The notes below the pieces were generated by a model. It did not search any database and was not told the DNA's origin. It worked only from the letters and a program-made list of their open reading frames with translations. Shown here piece by piece: positions 45,380 through 58,400 of a DNA stretch of 64,000 nucleotides (the stretch's first letter is position 1; every line of letters starts with the position of its first letter). Position numbers and translations under genes: made by a program. The stretch spans positions 51,406,452 to 51,470,451 of the forward strand of contig NC_087065.1 in NCBI RefSeq assembly GCF_963678635.1. Direction: 5' to 3'. Source of the DNA: Symsagittifera roscoffensis. Taxonomy: Eukaryota > Xenacoelomorpha > Acoela > Convolutidae.

Positions 45380-45665
45380 TAATGCGTTATAATTGGCTTG
45401 CGTCACCTAGCAATTAAGTAGACTCATAATTGGGGCGCGTCACTTAAGAAACTTTGTAGACCCAAAGTTTAATTATTTAGTTTTTCCCAGTAGCATTATT
45501 GGTCATATTTTTGCTTGTGTACCTCTGCGTTTAAAATCTGAAACATTCTTAATATTAACTGAAAAAAAAAACGATTAACTCATTTCAACTGCAAGGCTAG
45601 CGGGTACATGCCCACTTTTTGTCCACAATTTTAGCTAGTGGGTACCTTCCACTTTTTGTCCAAAG
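45380..45665. repeat. Two short direct duplications
   Basis: 'ataattggSttgcgtcac..aagtagac' type units at about 45390-45465, and 'gctagYgggtac..cccactttttgtccaMaa' units at about 45595-45665. Each is present twice in tandem with several differences. Confidence 0.55.
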
Positions 45666-45789
45666 CTTTGCGTCAACGAATTTATTTCAAGACTAAAACG
45701 AATCAACTAAGAACAGCAACCACCATGCTAGGAAAAAAATTAGCAAACCGAATCGCAAAATTGTTTCAAAATTTCGCGAAGTTTTCCAA

Positions 45790-46500
45790 AGTTTCAGATA
45801 TCGAATAGCTTGCTTAGAAAAACTTCAATTTTTCGGGAGCTGATTCAGTCTAAGAAGTAACTTGACTTATTTTAAAGTTTCTCAGTTCGAATAGATTGTA
45901 ACGAAAAAAATTTCGGGAACCGATTCGCCATCTATGCTTTAAGTTGAAATATGTCAAAGTTTCAGAGCCGGAGTAATTTGTTTAGGAAAACATAAACTTT
46001 GTGCGAACTAATTCAGTCTATGAAATAACCTGAATTATTCCGAGCAAACTTTTATAGCTCGATTAGCTTGCTTAGAAAACAATTTTGGCGAACCGGCTCG
46101 CGGTCTATGAAATAATTTGAAAATATTTAAGGATTCGTAGTTTTGGTAGCTTGCTTAGAACAACTAAAACTTCTCACGGACCCATTCAGCTGTGAAACAA
46201 CTTAAAATATTTATAACTTTCCTCGCTTGAATATCATGCCTTGGAGAAACTTGATTTTTTCGTAATGATTCGCTTCATGAAACAACTTGAAATAATTCAA
46301 ATTTTTGTTAGCTTGATTAGCTTGCCCTTTTTTTGAGAACTGATTCCCTCTAAGTTGCATAGCTGGCTTAGAAAAACTTCAAAGTTTCGCGATTGAACTT
46401 CGATCTGCAAAATCACTTGAACAGCTCGCTTAGGAAAACTTAAACTTGTTCGCAACCGATTCGGTGTATGAAATAGTTAATTTAAACTGAATCAGATTGT
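45790..46500. repeat. Old tandem array, ~80-90 bp unit, about 8 copies
   Basis: The landmark 'agcttgcttagaaaaactt' or a relative occurs near 45807, 45893, 45974, 46065, 46148, 46233, 46312, 46365 and 46425. Each is followed by 'tttcg.gaaccgattc' and 'tctatgaaataacttgaa' relatives. Units are strongly diverged. Confidence 0.7.
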
Positions 46501-48771
46501 TGCTGTGGAGAAAACTGTTACTAATCTTTATTGCTGATTTCAATTTTATACTATGATTTTCAGCTTCCGACCTTGAGATTTGGTTTGATCCGATTTTGAT
46601 CATTCTGAATCAAAATGCTTTATGTACCGTCATGGCTCAAACGCAACACTAGTACAAATAACTTTAAATAAACCAATCGAAAAAATATAGTTTTTTTTCT
46701 CAACCTTTCATTCCTAGTCTTTAAAATCATTTCAAGTTCAAATTCCATAGAAGCAGGCTAACAAACCGAAAAAAAATTGAGTCTGATTGATATGTGAACG
46801 TAAACTGAAGAAACTCGAAGGATGCTTGTGTGGAGTTTGTGAGGCAATATTTTTGCTTTTATTGGTCCATGATAAAAAAACGACAAGCACGGAGTAGAGG
46901 AGTAACAAACTAAAAAATGAGAAATTATTAAATTAATAAATAAGAAGGGTTACAGAAATAAAGTTTAGACATATGATAAGCGATGCCGTCAAAATCATGA
47001 GCATGTGTCCTGCTGCAAGTATTACCACAACTCGATTCATACTCATACTCATCAAGATGGTTATTCTGGGAAAGGCAATTAAAAAGGTTTACCGTTGATT
47101 GCAATCAATTACTATGAGTTGCACTCAGCTGCATATTTCGACATTAACTTCTAATTGTGCAAATGTTTTTTTTTCCAACTCAACTCTAATTATTGTAAAT
47201 CATAAAGCACAGTACTAAAATACAGTGTCTAAAACTAGAAATGTTAAGTGCGAATCACGTTTGAGACGGAATGAGAACTGAGTGCAAGCTGAAAAGTGTC
47301 TAAGCAAACTGAACAAAAACTTGTTTCAAGCAGCAAAAAAGTAACAGAAATTCTGTATGGTGATTGCACGACAATTGTTTTTCTGCTCAATGTTGTGACA
47401 ATCACAAAATATTGCGAGTTAAAATAATAGTTAAGATGCAGTCAAAATAAGAAGCATACGCTTTTCAAATTTAAGTGTCCTGCTTAAGGTTGATATTACC
47501 CACCGCGATTCGATCCAGATTCGTCAAAACAATTACGTCAAACCAACTAGTAACTTGTAAAATATAGAAGCAGTAGGACTTGTTCTTGGATTGGGTGTCT
47601 TTTTTCGCAAATAATCGGATGCCACAAAAAGCCCTTTTTCTATCAAAAAATTATTTCACAAAAAAAAATAATTATAATGGATTATGATTTAGGTATTCTG
47701 CATGAAAACACCTAATAGCAGTCAGGAGCAAATAGCAGTTTCTTTTTGTTCGGTAACCAACTGAAAAGTACACAAACAAAACAAACTAAAATAAAATGAA
47801 GCGATGACGTTTGCTGAAGTAAAATGGATTATAATTCAAAAAAAAAATTGAGAAAAAGAAGCTTTCATAAAATATTTGATTATAATCGACAATAATGATT
47901 TTTATTTTTTCGAAAAATGGTTACATTATAATCTATTTTTAATCGATTATAATCAACTATTTTTGAAATTATGCTGGCATTAATTTCTCAATAATTGTTC
48001 CGGCTTTCGATACGAAAAAAATGGAATATTTTTGCTCCGTGTGTTTTTTTTTTCTTCAGACAAATTTGGACTTTTTAACTAGCCATTTTTGAAGGAACTT
48101 TTTTTATATCATTCAAAAATTATTGTTGTCTTGAGCTTAAATTTGAAAAAAAATTTCACCTGTGATCATTTTTCGTGAAGTTATGGGGGTTTATAGATTA
48201 CCATTTTGGGACAATTAACGCGCGATATACTTCGCGCTATTACGCGTAAGCGGAGATTTAATCCGTATAACAAATCGTTGCAAATTGGTTGAAAGAAGTT
48301 TAATTGATTTGTTACAAGGAGCAAAATCTATTCTTTTGTACTTTATATGGCGTGTGGGGGATGATATTCATAAGAAATTTCAAATTTTAGAAAAAAAAAT
48401 TTTCTTTTATTTTATTACATTTAGTTTTTTTAAATGTTATTACTCATCTACAAACCTTAAAAGGCAGTCGGAACATTCAGGGCTTCGTCCTGATACGAGT
48501 AGTCTTGTTACTTAATTTAAAACTTAATTTTTGACCTGCAAAGTATTTGACGAATTGCACGTTGTTCAAATTACTATTGGGAGTTACAAAATTCGACATG
48601 CCTGCTAATTGGCCAGTCTCTTCATTTTTTTTTGCAGATTTTTTGGGAATGAAGATGAATTAGCCTACGACTAATTCATCTGAGGTTTAATGAGAAACGA
48701 TTATTGCGAAAGTTTAAAAAACTATGAAAGCATTCAAAGATATCTCAGATTTTGGATGTGTTTTGAACCAC
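46501..48771. other. AT-rich stretch with MITE-like repeats
   Basis: 46980-47060, 47420-47530 and 44205-44290 share a loose motif order ('caaaatcatgagc', 'gtgtcctgct', 'tattRcc..cgattc'). 47640-47960 holds GATTATAAT-type repeats like those at 32815-33790. 48440-48515 is an inverted R1 fragment ('aaggcagtcggaacattcagggc'). No gene seen. Confidence 0.45.
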
Positions 48772-49314
48772 TTAAACAGTAATCAAGTACAAACAATCAT
48801 ATTATGCTTAGACAGGCTGGATAGCCTTTCATAGATCCTCTGGGAATCGCAGAAGTCACAATTATCATTATTTATTACAACGGATGATACGCTATATGAT
48901 GTTCTTATCTCCTTTTAAAATTATTTATGCTCCTTTAACTCCTATCGAGCTTGTTAGAATCATTGAGATTCTAGATAAACTTCTGTCTACATCCAACGTT
49001 TTTATTATGCTACGGCTTTTGGTCCAGTTCTATTTTTACTCATCTATGCAAATTAAGCTGGGATATTGGATCTGAAACTCAAAGAGTTCAAAATTAGTAA
49101 ATCAAAATAAATTTACTAAAGAGTTCATGAACAGCAAAAAATGTTTTATATAGAAAATTTGAGGCTGGAGAAAAAGGCGCTCAACTAAGCGAGTGTTTTC
49201 TCACATCATATAGGTCAATATAAAGTAAGCAGGATGAGAAGCTGATCCCATTGGTCGAGAATTGTGAGGGCTGTTCTGATTGGTGGATAGGGATTATAGT
49301 TAATTAGGGCGTGT

Positions 49315-49410
49315 TCATTTCTTGTCCTTGTCTTCTTCCGGCGTGTCGCCTCTCTTCTCGCCCTGCGCACTCTCGTTGTCCCCGTAGCTCCCATTCTCAG
49401 ACTGTTCAAC
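49315..49410 (-). CDS. DNAI2: DNAI2 terminal exon
   Basis: Starts after CTGTTTTTCAG (acceptor ending 49411) in phase 0, matching the phase-0 donor at 53470, and encodes 31 hydrophilic residues ([20 protein letters not shown]) to TGA 49315-49317. Composition fits the acidic DNAI2 C-terminus, but sequence conservation there is weak, so assignment rests on phase, strand and GC content. Confidence 0.65.
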   Translation of the reverse strand, partial: VEQSENGSYGDNESAQGEKRGDTPEEDKDKK

Positions 49411-52400
49411 CTGAAAAACAGCACAGCGTTTTCCAGCTGGAACTAAATGTGGGCCAAATATTATCTATATTGAAACCTTTTTTATGCAGCTGTCTCTTCG
49501 AAATTGTAATCACGACTGAAAAAATATGATAACAGTGGCACTTTTTTTTGTTTGTTTTTTTCAGGTAGCTGAAAATTACGCGAAAACTGAACCACGAAGC
49601 AAAGATTGGTTTGCATTTTTTTTCTGCATTTTGCGTTATCTACTCAATATTTTTCAGTAACTCTGTAAAATTTATCTGGATGCCAATTTTAAAAGCAAAA
49701 TGAAAGCTGGCGAAAAACTGGTTTTCATCTAATTGTATCAAAAAGGAATACCATTTAGCAGTCCAGTCCTCCATACAGTGCGTGCCCAGAAATTTTTCTA
49801 AAGGTGTGGTTTTTCGAAAAACAAAATTGAAAACTTTGTCGAACTATTTTTTTAAGTCGACCAAATACTATACATATGTTTTTTGCTTAAATGTTTCTGC
49901 GCCGAAGGCAATTTTTGAGAAAGAAAAACTGGCTAAAAATTGATGTTTTGAGCACTTTTTAAAAAGATAAAAAACAAAAATTTGCTTTTTTTGGTGCGCG
50001 CTCGCACCTCAAATTTAAATATATTGGCGCCAACCAAAAATGGATCTCGTAAAATTATACCAAAGAGGGACCCTTTGAAAAAGTTTGGCAACCAAGAATT
50101 GAGGAGGCGGTTTCGTCGCATAAACACAACCCCCCCCCCCCCCTCACCTCGGCACGCAACTGCGTCCATAGAAAACTGATTCAGCCCTTTCGCCTTGCAT
50201 TTTTTCTATAACAATTAACATTTATTTGAAAAAGCTCAGAAAGTGACCTGTGAACACTTGATAATTAATTATATACAAAAATCAATCCAATTGGTTTAGT
50301 TTTTAGCCAAAAGTTGCAAAAATTAACGCCCAGACTTAAACTGGAATCGTTTGTCCAAAAACCTTACGAGACCTTACTGTGTATTCTGTGAAATGCAAGC
50401 GGATTCTGGAACAGACAACAAGTTGAAAATAAATTTGTTCCATAAATTGCAAAACGGCTTTTTTTAAAATCATTTTGCTGTTGCGCATTCCAGGAACGAA
50501 TATAAGAATTTTTGTATTTCTCAAAGTGGTTCCAAAAGCAGCCGATTTTGCTGAATCCGAAACTGTAATGTAGGAAGTAGCGGATACAGATTAGTTTCTG
50601 GAATCAATAAACTAATCTGTATCCACTGCATTTTACATTACAGTTTCGCGAATTTTTTTTTCAATAGCAAAAATCACTTCCAATTTCCCGAGTTCATTTT
50701 AAACAGTAATCAAGTACAAACAATCATATTATGCTCAGACAGGCTGGATCGCCTTTCATAGATCCTCTGGGAATCACAGAAGTCGCAATTATCATTATTT
50801 ATTACAACGGATGATACGCTGTATGATGTTCTTATCTCCTTTTAAAAATTTTTATGCTCCTTTAACTCCTATCGAGCTTGTTAGAATCATTGAGATTCTA
50901 GATAAACTTCTGTCTACATCCAACGTTTTTATTATACTACGGCTTTTGGTCCAGTTCTATTTTTACTCATCTATGCAAATTGCGCGAAAACTGAATCACG
51001 AAGCAAAGATTGGTTTGCATTTTTTTCTGCATTTTGCGTTATCTACTCAATATTTTTCAGTAACTCTGTAAAATTTATCTGGATGCCAATTTTAAAAGCG
51101 AAATGAAAGCTGGCGAAAAACTGGTTTTCATCTAATTGTATCAAAAATGAATACCATTTAGCAGTCCAGTCCTCCATACAGTGCTTGCCCAGAAATTTTT
51201 CTAAAGGTGTGGTTTTTCGAAAAACAAAATTGAAAAGTTTGTCGAACTATTTTTTTAAGTCGACCAAATACTATACATATATTTTCTGCTTAAATGTTTC
51301 TGCGCCGAAGGCAATTTTTGAGAAAAAAAAACTGGCTAAAAATTGATGTTCGCACCTCAAATTTAAATACATTGGCGCCAGCCAAAAAAATGGATCTCGT
51401 AAAATTATACCAAAGAGGGACCCTTTGAAAAAGTTTGGCAACCAAGAATTGAGGAAGCGGTTTGGTCGCATAAACACACCCCCCCTCACCTCGGCACGCA
51501 ACTGCGTCCATAGAAAACTGATTCAGCCCTTTCGCCTTGCATTTTTTCTATAACAATTAACATTTATTTGAAAAAGCTCAGAAAGTGACCTGCAAACACT
51601 TGATAGTTAATTATATACGAAAATCAATCCAATTGGTTTAGTTTTTAGCCAAAAGTTGCAAAAATTAACGCCCAAACTTAAACTGGAATCGTTTGCTCAA
51701 AAACCTTACGAGACCTTTCTGTGTATTCTGTGAAATGCAAGCGGATTCTGGAACAGACAACAAGTTGAAAATAAATTTGTTCCATAAATTGCAAAACGGC
51801 TATTTTTAAAATCATTTTGCTGTTGCGCATTCCAGGAACGAATATGTGAATTTTTGTATTGCTCAAAGTGGTTCCAAAAGCAGCTGATTTTGCTGAATCT
51901 CAAACTGTAATTTAGGATGTAGCGGATACAGATTAGTTTCTGGAATCAATAAACTAATCTGTATCCACTACATTCTACATTACAGTTTAGCGAAATTTGT
52001 TTTCAATAGCAAAAATCACTTCCAATTTCCCGAGTTCACTTTCATTTTTGCATTAGACGTTACATTACTGCGGAATCGGCTTTCATTTGCGGAATTTGAA
52101 CCAGTTTGCTATGTTCACTCGTGGTAGAATTCGCGACACGTCCAATGTACCGACAAATTTTATGTTACAAAGTATGTGCGATCGTAGTCCACGAATATTT
52201 CGAAAGTGGAATCCACGTGATTTTTGGAACATGTTCGAAATTTCTCTGGATTCCATTGACCTTCAGACAACAAACGGTGCGATTATCCAGATCACAGTTT
52301 GGCCTCGTAATGAACTCAAGTTTATGTTTCGCAAACTAATCCTGTTTTGATTTCCTCTTTTATCAGAGCAAAAGTAACCAACATGAAACTCATTAATTTC

Positions 52401-55400
52401 GATGACAAAAAACGGTGTGCTATTTTGGTGTACCAGCGCGAGTGTTCAAAAATAGTCATAGATAAACAGACTTCAATATGCAGTTTTGACAATTTACAAA
52501 TCATTCAAAAATTCTGGAACACGTGGCTATACAAGTTTTGTCTGAATTGTTGAAAACTTTGGTCCCAGGACTTCTTTCAACGTTTTAATCTTTTGTTTTT
52601 ATAGGGATTTAACCAAACTCATTGGCATTCAAAAACACTTCGATTTCATTCATTTTGAAATCTTGGGGTGTTAGCGGCTATTTTTTTTACTACAAAAACA
52701 CCTCACCAGTGCGAATTGTTATTTTTTTTGGCAATTATTCGACCCTAACACAATATTGCCTGCATAACATGAAGTTGAGACCCAGATAGATCTTTTTAAT
52801 AGTCATCATCAACCGTGTGTAATTAAGTTTCAGATTATATCTTAAATACTTGTGAGAAAAAAAAAGACTAAAAATGATGAAAAAAAAATCATTTTCTTGG
52901 TTGAGAACTAAATGTTACATTGACTTTATCCCGTGACTTTAGATATCAAATTATAAGTCCAATCGATTTAGCGAAAACTTCTGCGAGTTTTCTGTGTTTA
53001 TCATACAATTGCTAATTGTTATTGTGCGAAACAAAAGAGCCATTTTTTTGTTAACCGAATCTTTTCCGTTACTCGGCGCAGAAATTAGGTTTATGCTCTG
53101 ATACTACCCGAATATGATTGGCTGAAGCAAAACCGAAAGAAAAAAATAGTTTTAAAATTTTTGGTTTATGGCCGTATTGTAGTAGAGAACAATTTAAATT
53201 CATTTTTTAGTGCTTTGGGAGAGCTCGGAAAATCAATAGAAAAAGTCGACAAAACTTTCGAAAGTCTTTGAAAATCCTCCACCCCTCGAGAAAATCCTAG
53301 ATCCGCCCCTGCTTATATCGGCTAGGAGGAGCTCGAAAAGTTTAATTGGTCTGCCTAAAAAAGGTTAATAAGTTTCCATTTTTCCCAGAAAACCGTCTTC
53401 CCTTCAAACAATTACTACGCGCACTAAAACTGAAAGGTCACATATATGCAACAGCATTAGACCAATTACCTCTTCTTTCATCTTGCGTTCTTTATCCTCG
53501 AAGACAGCCTTCTCCTTGTCCAGAATCTCCCTAAACTCCTGCTCTGCCTTTCCAATCAGATCCTCCTCCTCTTCTCCTCCCCCCTCGCCTTCCTCTCCTT
53601 CTCCCCCACCACTCTTCATCTGCTTCTCCTTCAACTTCATCTCCCTAAATGAAGTCAAAGGTCAGAGGTCAAATATATCTCTGCAAGTGATAATCTCGAT
53701 ATTCGTTTTTTGTGTTAGTTTCCACTGTATCTGGTAAATGAGATCAAACATTGAAAAATTGATTTGTTTGTTAGTTGCCGAAGAAACAAATATTTGGCTG
53801 ATAAAACTTTGATTGTAGAGTTTAGGGTTCTTAACACTTAATAATTTTACTTAATTTAATCATCTTAATCTGTTCTAACCTGTGTCTGGCCTCGAGTATC
53901 TTCTCTCGCCTAGTCTCCCGCTCAAACATGGCAGTGACGAGTGCCTTCTCGTTCCTCTGCAGAGTGTAGAGGGAGTTGCTCAGCTCCAGTAGTGTCACTG
54001 TCCCGTCCTTCGATCCCACTCCGATGTGGCTGCCATTCTCCTGCATCCGCAGACAGTGCAGCGGCCCATCCGTCACCTATCACACATAATACTTACACAA
54101 TTAAATACACGAACTAACGAGCAGTTTAAAAAATATAATCACTAGGTAAAGGGTTGTTGTGCTAAAACTAAAACTACCACATATTCGCTAGACAAAAATT
54201 TCAATAAAAAGATCAAAATTGCTATTACTTTGATTTGTATATGAATAATTTTTTTCTTCATATAGTTTTTGAAGAAAATTTCAACGGCGATTCTCCAAAA
54301 TTGTTTTCAAATAAAAATCTTCAACTATTTTTTTTAAGATTTCACTTTTTCAAATAATTTAAGTTGACGATTTTGCATCAAAATTTTTTTTTTTAATTTT
54401 GGATTTGTTTTAAATTTTCATTGTCGGGACACTTATTAGCAGTTATAACAGGATAGAGAGGACTGAGTACTTCACATAAAACGCCAATCAAACTGAATAA
54501 TGGTAAATTTCTAACATGGCCCGTAAGGGTATGTTTTTAGAGTTTGAATTGTTTTTTTTTGTTCACGTACCTGGACAGAGAGGACTGGGTCGTTCTGCTT
54601 GAACAGGAGATCCCACACATCCAACTTGCCATTCATCTTGGTGGTGAAGAAGACAGAGGGTCTCTGGGTGCTCCAGCAGGCATCTGTCAAGTAGTGCATG
54701 TCATAGTTGGTCCACATGATAGAACTGTCTTTGATGTCCTCTGACCAGATCTGAAACAGCAGAGAAATACTATCATTTAGTTTCAGAAAGTTTCAGAGAA
54801 TTTATCTCATGACTCAGAATCTCAACAACTCCTCCCTCCCCACAAGCACGCACACGCACAAACAAAACACACGCCCCCCCCCCCCTACACGGATTCGACC
54901 ACCTGCCGACCCTTTGTACTATTTTGAGACATCCATTTTTGGAGACGGACCCTGAAATTTTTCTAAAGGCGACTTTGGCGCCAATATATACTCTTTTTGA
55001 GGTGGGAGCGCGCGCCAAAAAAAACGCGATTTTTTGGTCAAATTTTTCCAAAAACTGCCTGAAAACCCCTTTTTCGGCCTGTTTTTTTTAAATTTTGCCT
55101 GCGGCGCAGAAAGTTTGGCCAAAGCAGGTACTTTTTACTGCTTTGGGGAGCTCAAAAAATAAATTTGGTCGCCCTAAAAAAAAGGTCGACAAAATTTTCG
55201 AATTTTTTTGGAAAATCCGCCCCCCAACCCCTCGACAAAATCCTAGATCCGCTCCTGCACACAAAGACACGCGCTTGAAAACATAGAATAGGAATCCATG
55301 ACAACCCAAAAGGTGAATGCGCTCTCAGAAAATTGCAATTTTTAACCGAGACTTCCCATCAAAATGCCCGAAAGCGCCTTTTTAAAGCATTTGAAAAGTT

Positions 55401-58400
55401 AATGGGTCCAGCTCACAAAAAAGCTGACAACGTTTTTTTTTAATTTTGAAAATCCACCCCTCTTAAAAATATAACTCCACCTCTGTTTTCTTATTGTAGT
55501 TTTTTTACACAGGAGCACAGATCTTTTTGAATCTTGAACTACCGACCTGTCCACTGATACTTATACTTTTTGATGGTTTTAAATTTGTCCTTATACACCT
55601 ACCCTGGCGGTCCAGTCGGCCACAGTGAGGAAGTTCTTGGGGAAGAAGGGGTTCCTCTGGAGTGCATAGATGGGACCATGATGGCCACTGTACACGGCCA
55701 CGATCTTCTCCGCCGGCGTCTTCGCCTTCCGATTGCAGCTGATGATCGTCCCTTGCTCAGTTCCAACCATGAACTTAGTCGGCTACACAAAACACACAAG
55801 TTGAAATAATTCGAGGGGCAGTGAGAGATTCTATTGGCAGACAAACCGAATGGAATAGATTTTCCAAAAAAGTTAAAATTATTTAATCCTAGAGCGGATA
55901 AAACCGCTGCTTGATGGTGACGGTTACAGCACAGTTTTATGATTATTGTAACAACCAGCAATCTCTCCTTTTCCTTTTTACTTTTTTGCAAACAAATTTT
56001 TACACTTAACGGTTACGTTTGCAAAAGTTAGCGTTTGTTTTCTTTTCCAAACTAACTTGATTTAACTTATGCGATCGACCAAATCGCAGCTAGTTAGAAC
56101 AAGGGGTCTTTCTGAATGTTGCTAAGACTTTCCTATTCTTATTCAACAGACAAAGTTTCTTTCACTCGTAAATAGGTATATTATTTCAAATATAGAGGAC
56201 ACACATCAATTTTATATCAAGAGACATTGGGGTATGGATTTATAGTTATCGAGATATAGATTTGAGATTTTGGTTATTAGGATGGTTGGGGGTATCAGTA
56301 TGAGAGTGGTAGTGAGATTTTGAGAAAGTGATGAAGTGATGTTTGGTATATTTTCGCTTGGCTTATATACCATAGGTTTTGATATTTTCAGCATTCCATC
56401 TGTTGGTTAAACCAATCAGAAAGAAACAACACATGCTGTAATGTTTGCTTTTGGTGATATTTTATCAACCGAGCAAACACATAATTTCAAGTCAGAACAT
56501 ATGGTAAAAGTTTTAATAATTGTGTTTCTGATTTCAATTCAGAACATCCAACCATCTTATAGGGTGATTGTTAAACGGTGATACCCGTTGACAAAAAATT
56601 TAAAAGCATAATAAAATTTACAAAACATCAAAAAGGTTTTTTAATAAAGTTTGCGTAAAGTTTTTATTCTGATTTTGGTAGTTTGTTCGTAAAGTGGCGG
56701 CTTGTAGTGTAGTCGGTTGATGGATGGCTGCTTGTAGTCGGTTGAAGAATGGCTGCTTGTAGTCGGTTGAGAAATGGCTGCTTGTAATCGGTTGAAGAAT
56801 GGTTGTTTGTAGTGTATGTGCATGTTGAGTAGAGCAGTGGCGGCGGCCAAATCACAGCTGGATACTTTTGAGAAATATAACATCAAATACAATTTTTCAA
56901 ATTTGGTTTAGCGAATATACTTATCAGCAATACTGGACTATAATTGTAGAAGCATACATACTTTGTAAAGTGGCGGCGGCCAAATCACAGTTGGAGTTAA
57001 AAAATAAAAAGAACGGAGGTTAATAGATAGTCTTGAAACTAATAGTTTCCTTCCACCTGGGTTTTTAGGCTCAGATATTTATTGCTGAGGTCCTTATTTT
57101 TTTCCCGGAGCACTGTTATGGTTTTCTGCATTTGATTGATGCGATTTAAGTCGTTTATGTAATTCTTTTGAACTTGATCCGTGTGGGAGTCAAGGATCGG
57201 AGTCTGCATTTGGGCAGTTATAAAGGCTGCAGGAACACAAATATGTTCATGGGGGAGTTGTGCATTAACCAGACGGTATGCACCGTTACCGTTTTGGTAA
57301 GGGTGATAGGTGTCTATTTTAAATCGGTTAATAAAGGGAGAGAGCGCATAATTTAGACTGGTGTCAAAATTTGGTGGTTTCCTAGGGCTGAGGTTTTGTT
57401 CCTTTTTGACTTGAATCGCGATTTTTGATTCAAGTTCTAGAGAGTTTGCAGATTGGTGAACTATTACAGTTTCAGATTCTAGGTTTTGCCTAGTTGAAGA
57501 AGAGGGGAGAATCTTGAAAGGTCGGACAATTGCTTTTCTCTTTTGAATGCAATTAGAATTTTTCACTTTTGGAATTTTAAAATTGGTATTCAATTTTGGT
57601 TGATTAATCGGGTTGATTTTTTTGGATGGCATTTCCATAGGGTCATTTAGAGACAGAAGGTTTTCGAAGTCGGGCAAGTCTTCTTCAAGTAGAGTGTGAA
57701 GAAGATCAGTGGGCATATCCTAAAACATAGAATAAATTAGACCGGTACAGCGGGTCGATTATTGTAATCGACTAGTTGGAGTCTAGGATAAATTTTATCC
57801 TGATTTTCATTTTCAGAATCCTCTTGTTGAGGTGCCTGAGGCCTATGATCAAGCTCAATATTTTGATCGTTCTCATTTTGAGCGAATATTAAAGTCACTA
57901 TAGAAGTGAAAAGTATATTGTAAGAGGCGGCTAACATAATTTTTCCGAAATGAAGAGTTCGGCCGGTTAGTTTGTGTATGTGTAATACTTTTATTACAAA
58001 TACAAGAGCGTCGAGTATAAACTTGACGAAAAGGAAAGAGGCGAATATTATTCCGCATCTTTCTAAATAGTACTGTATTGTACCAAAAACACGAGTGTAC
58101 TCGTTCTTCCAAAAATCAGGCGAGATAAGATAATCTAAGTATATGTTTTGCGTAGATTCGTATTGACTACTCGAGTCCGGATAGAAGTGTTTTCTTGCAT
58201 TAAGAAAAGTTTGGGATACTTTTTGTAAAATACCCTTCATTTCAGAGTGATGAGTAATCATGCTCCAAAATTTTTGCATTTGTGCATAAGTGTAAATAGA
58301 AGCATCATGACTAGATGCAAGAGAGTGTTTTACTTGCCGTTTAATTTCTTTCGGCTTAAACAGATCTGGACCTTTTACTCTAGTAATAGAGGGTGTGAGT

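Larger units (their letters stand above)
48772..50698. repeat. Tandem duplication, left copy (contains dynein terminal exon)
   Basis: 48772-49056 and about 49575-50698 match 50699-50980 and 50981-52038 closely. The segment in between (about 49057-49574), absent from the right copy, holds the last DNAI2 exon. Both copies carry the hAT-type MITE and the 38-bp palindrome, so those predate the duplication. Confidence 0.88.

Noticed and set aside
49054-49577. 520-bp block in the left duplicate as a transposon insertion
   Set aside because: No TIR or target duplication; it holds an in-phase exon and the right copy has a microhomology junction, so deletion from the right copy is simpler.
56212-56394. 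60-codon ORF in both LTRs of the pol-less element
   Set aside because: LTR shadow; AT-driven Ile/Leu/Ser composition, overlaps the TATA box.
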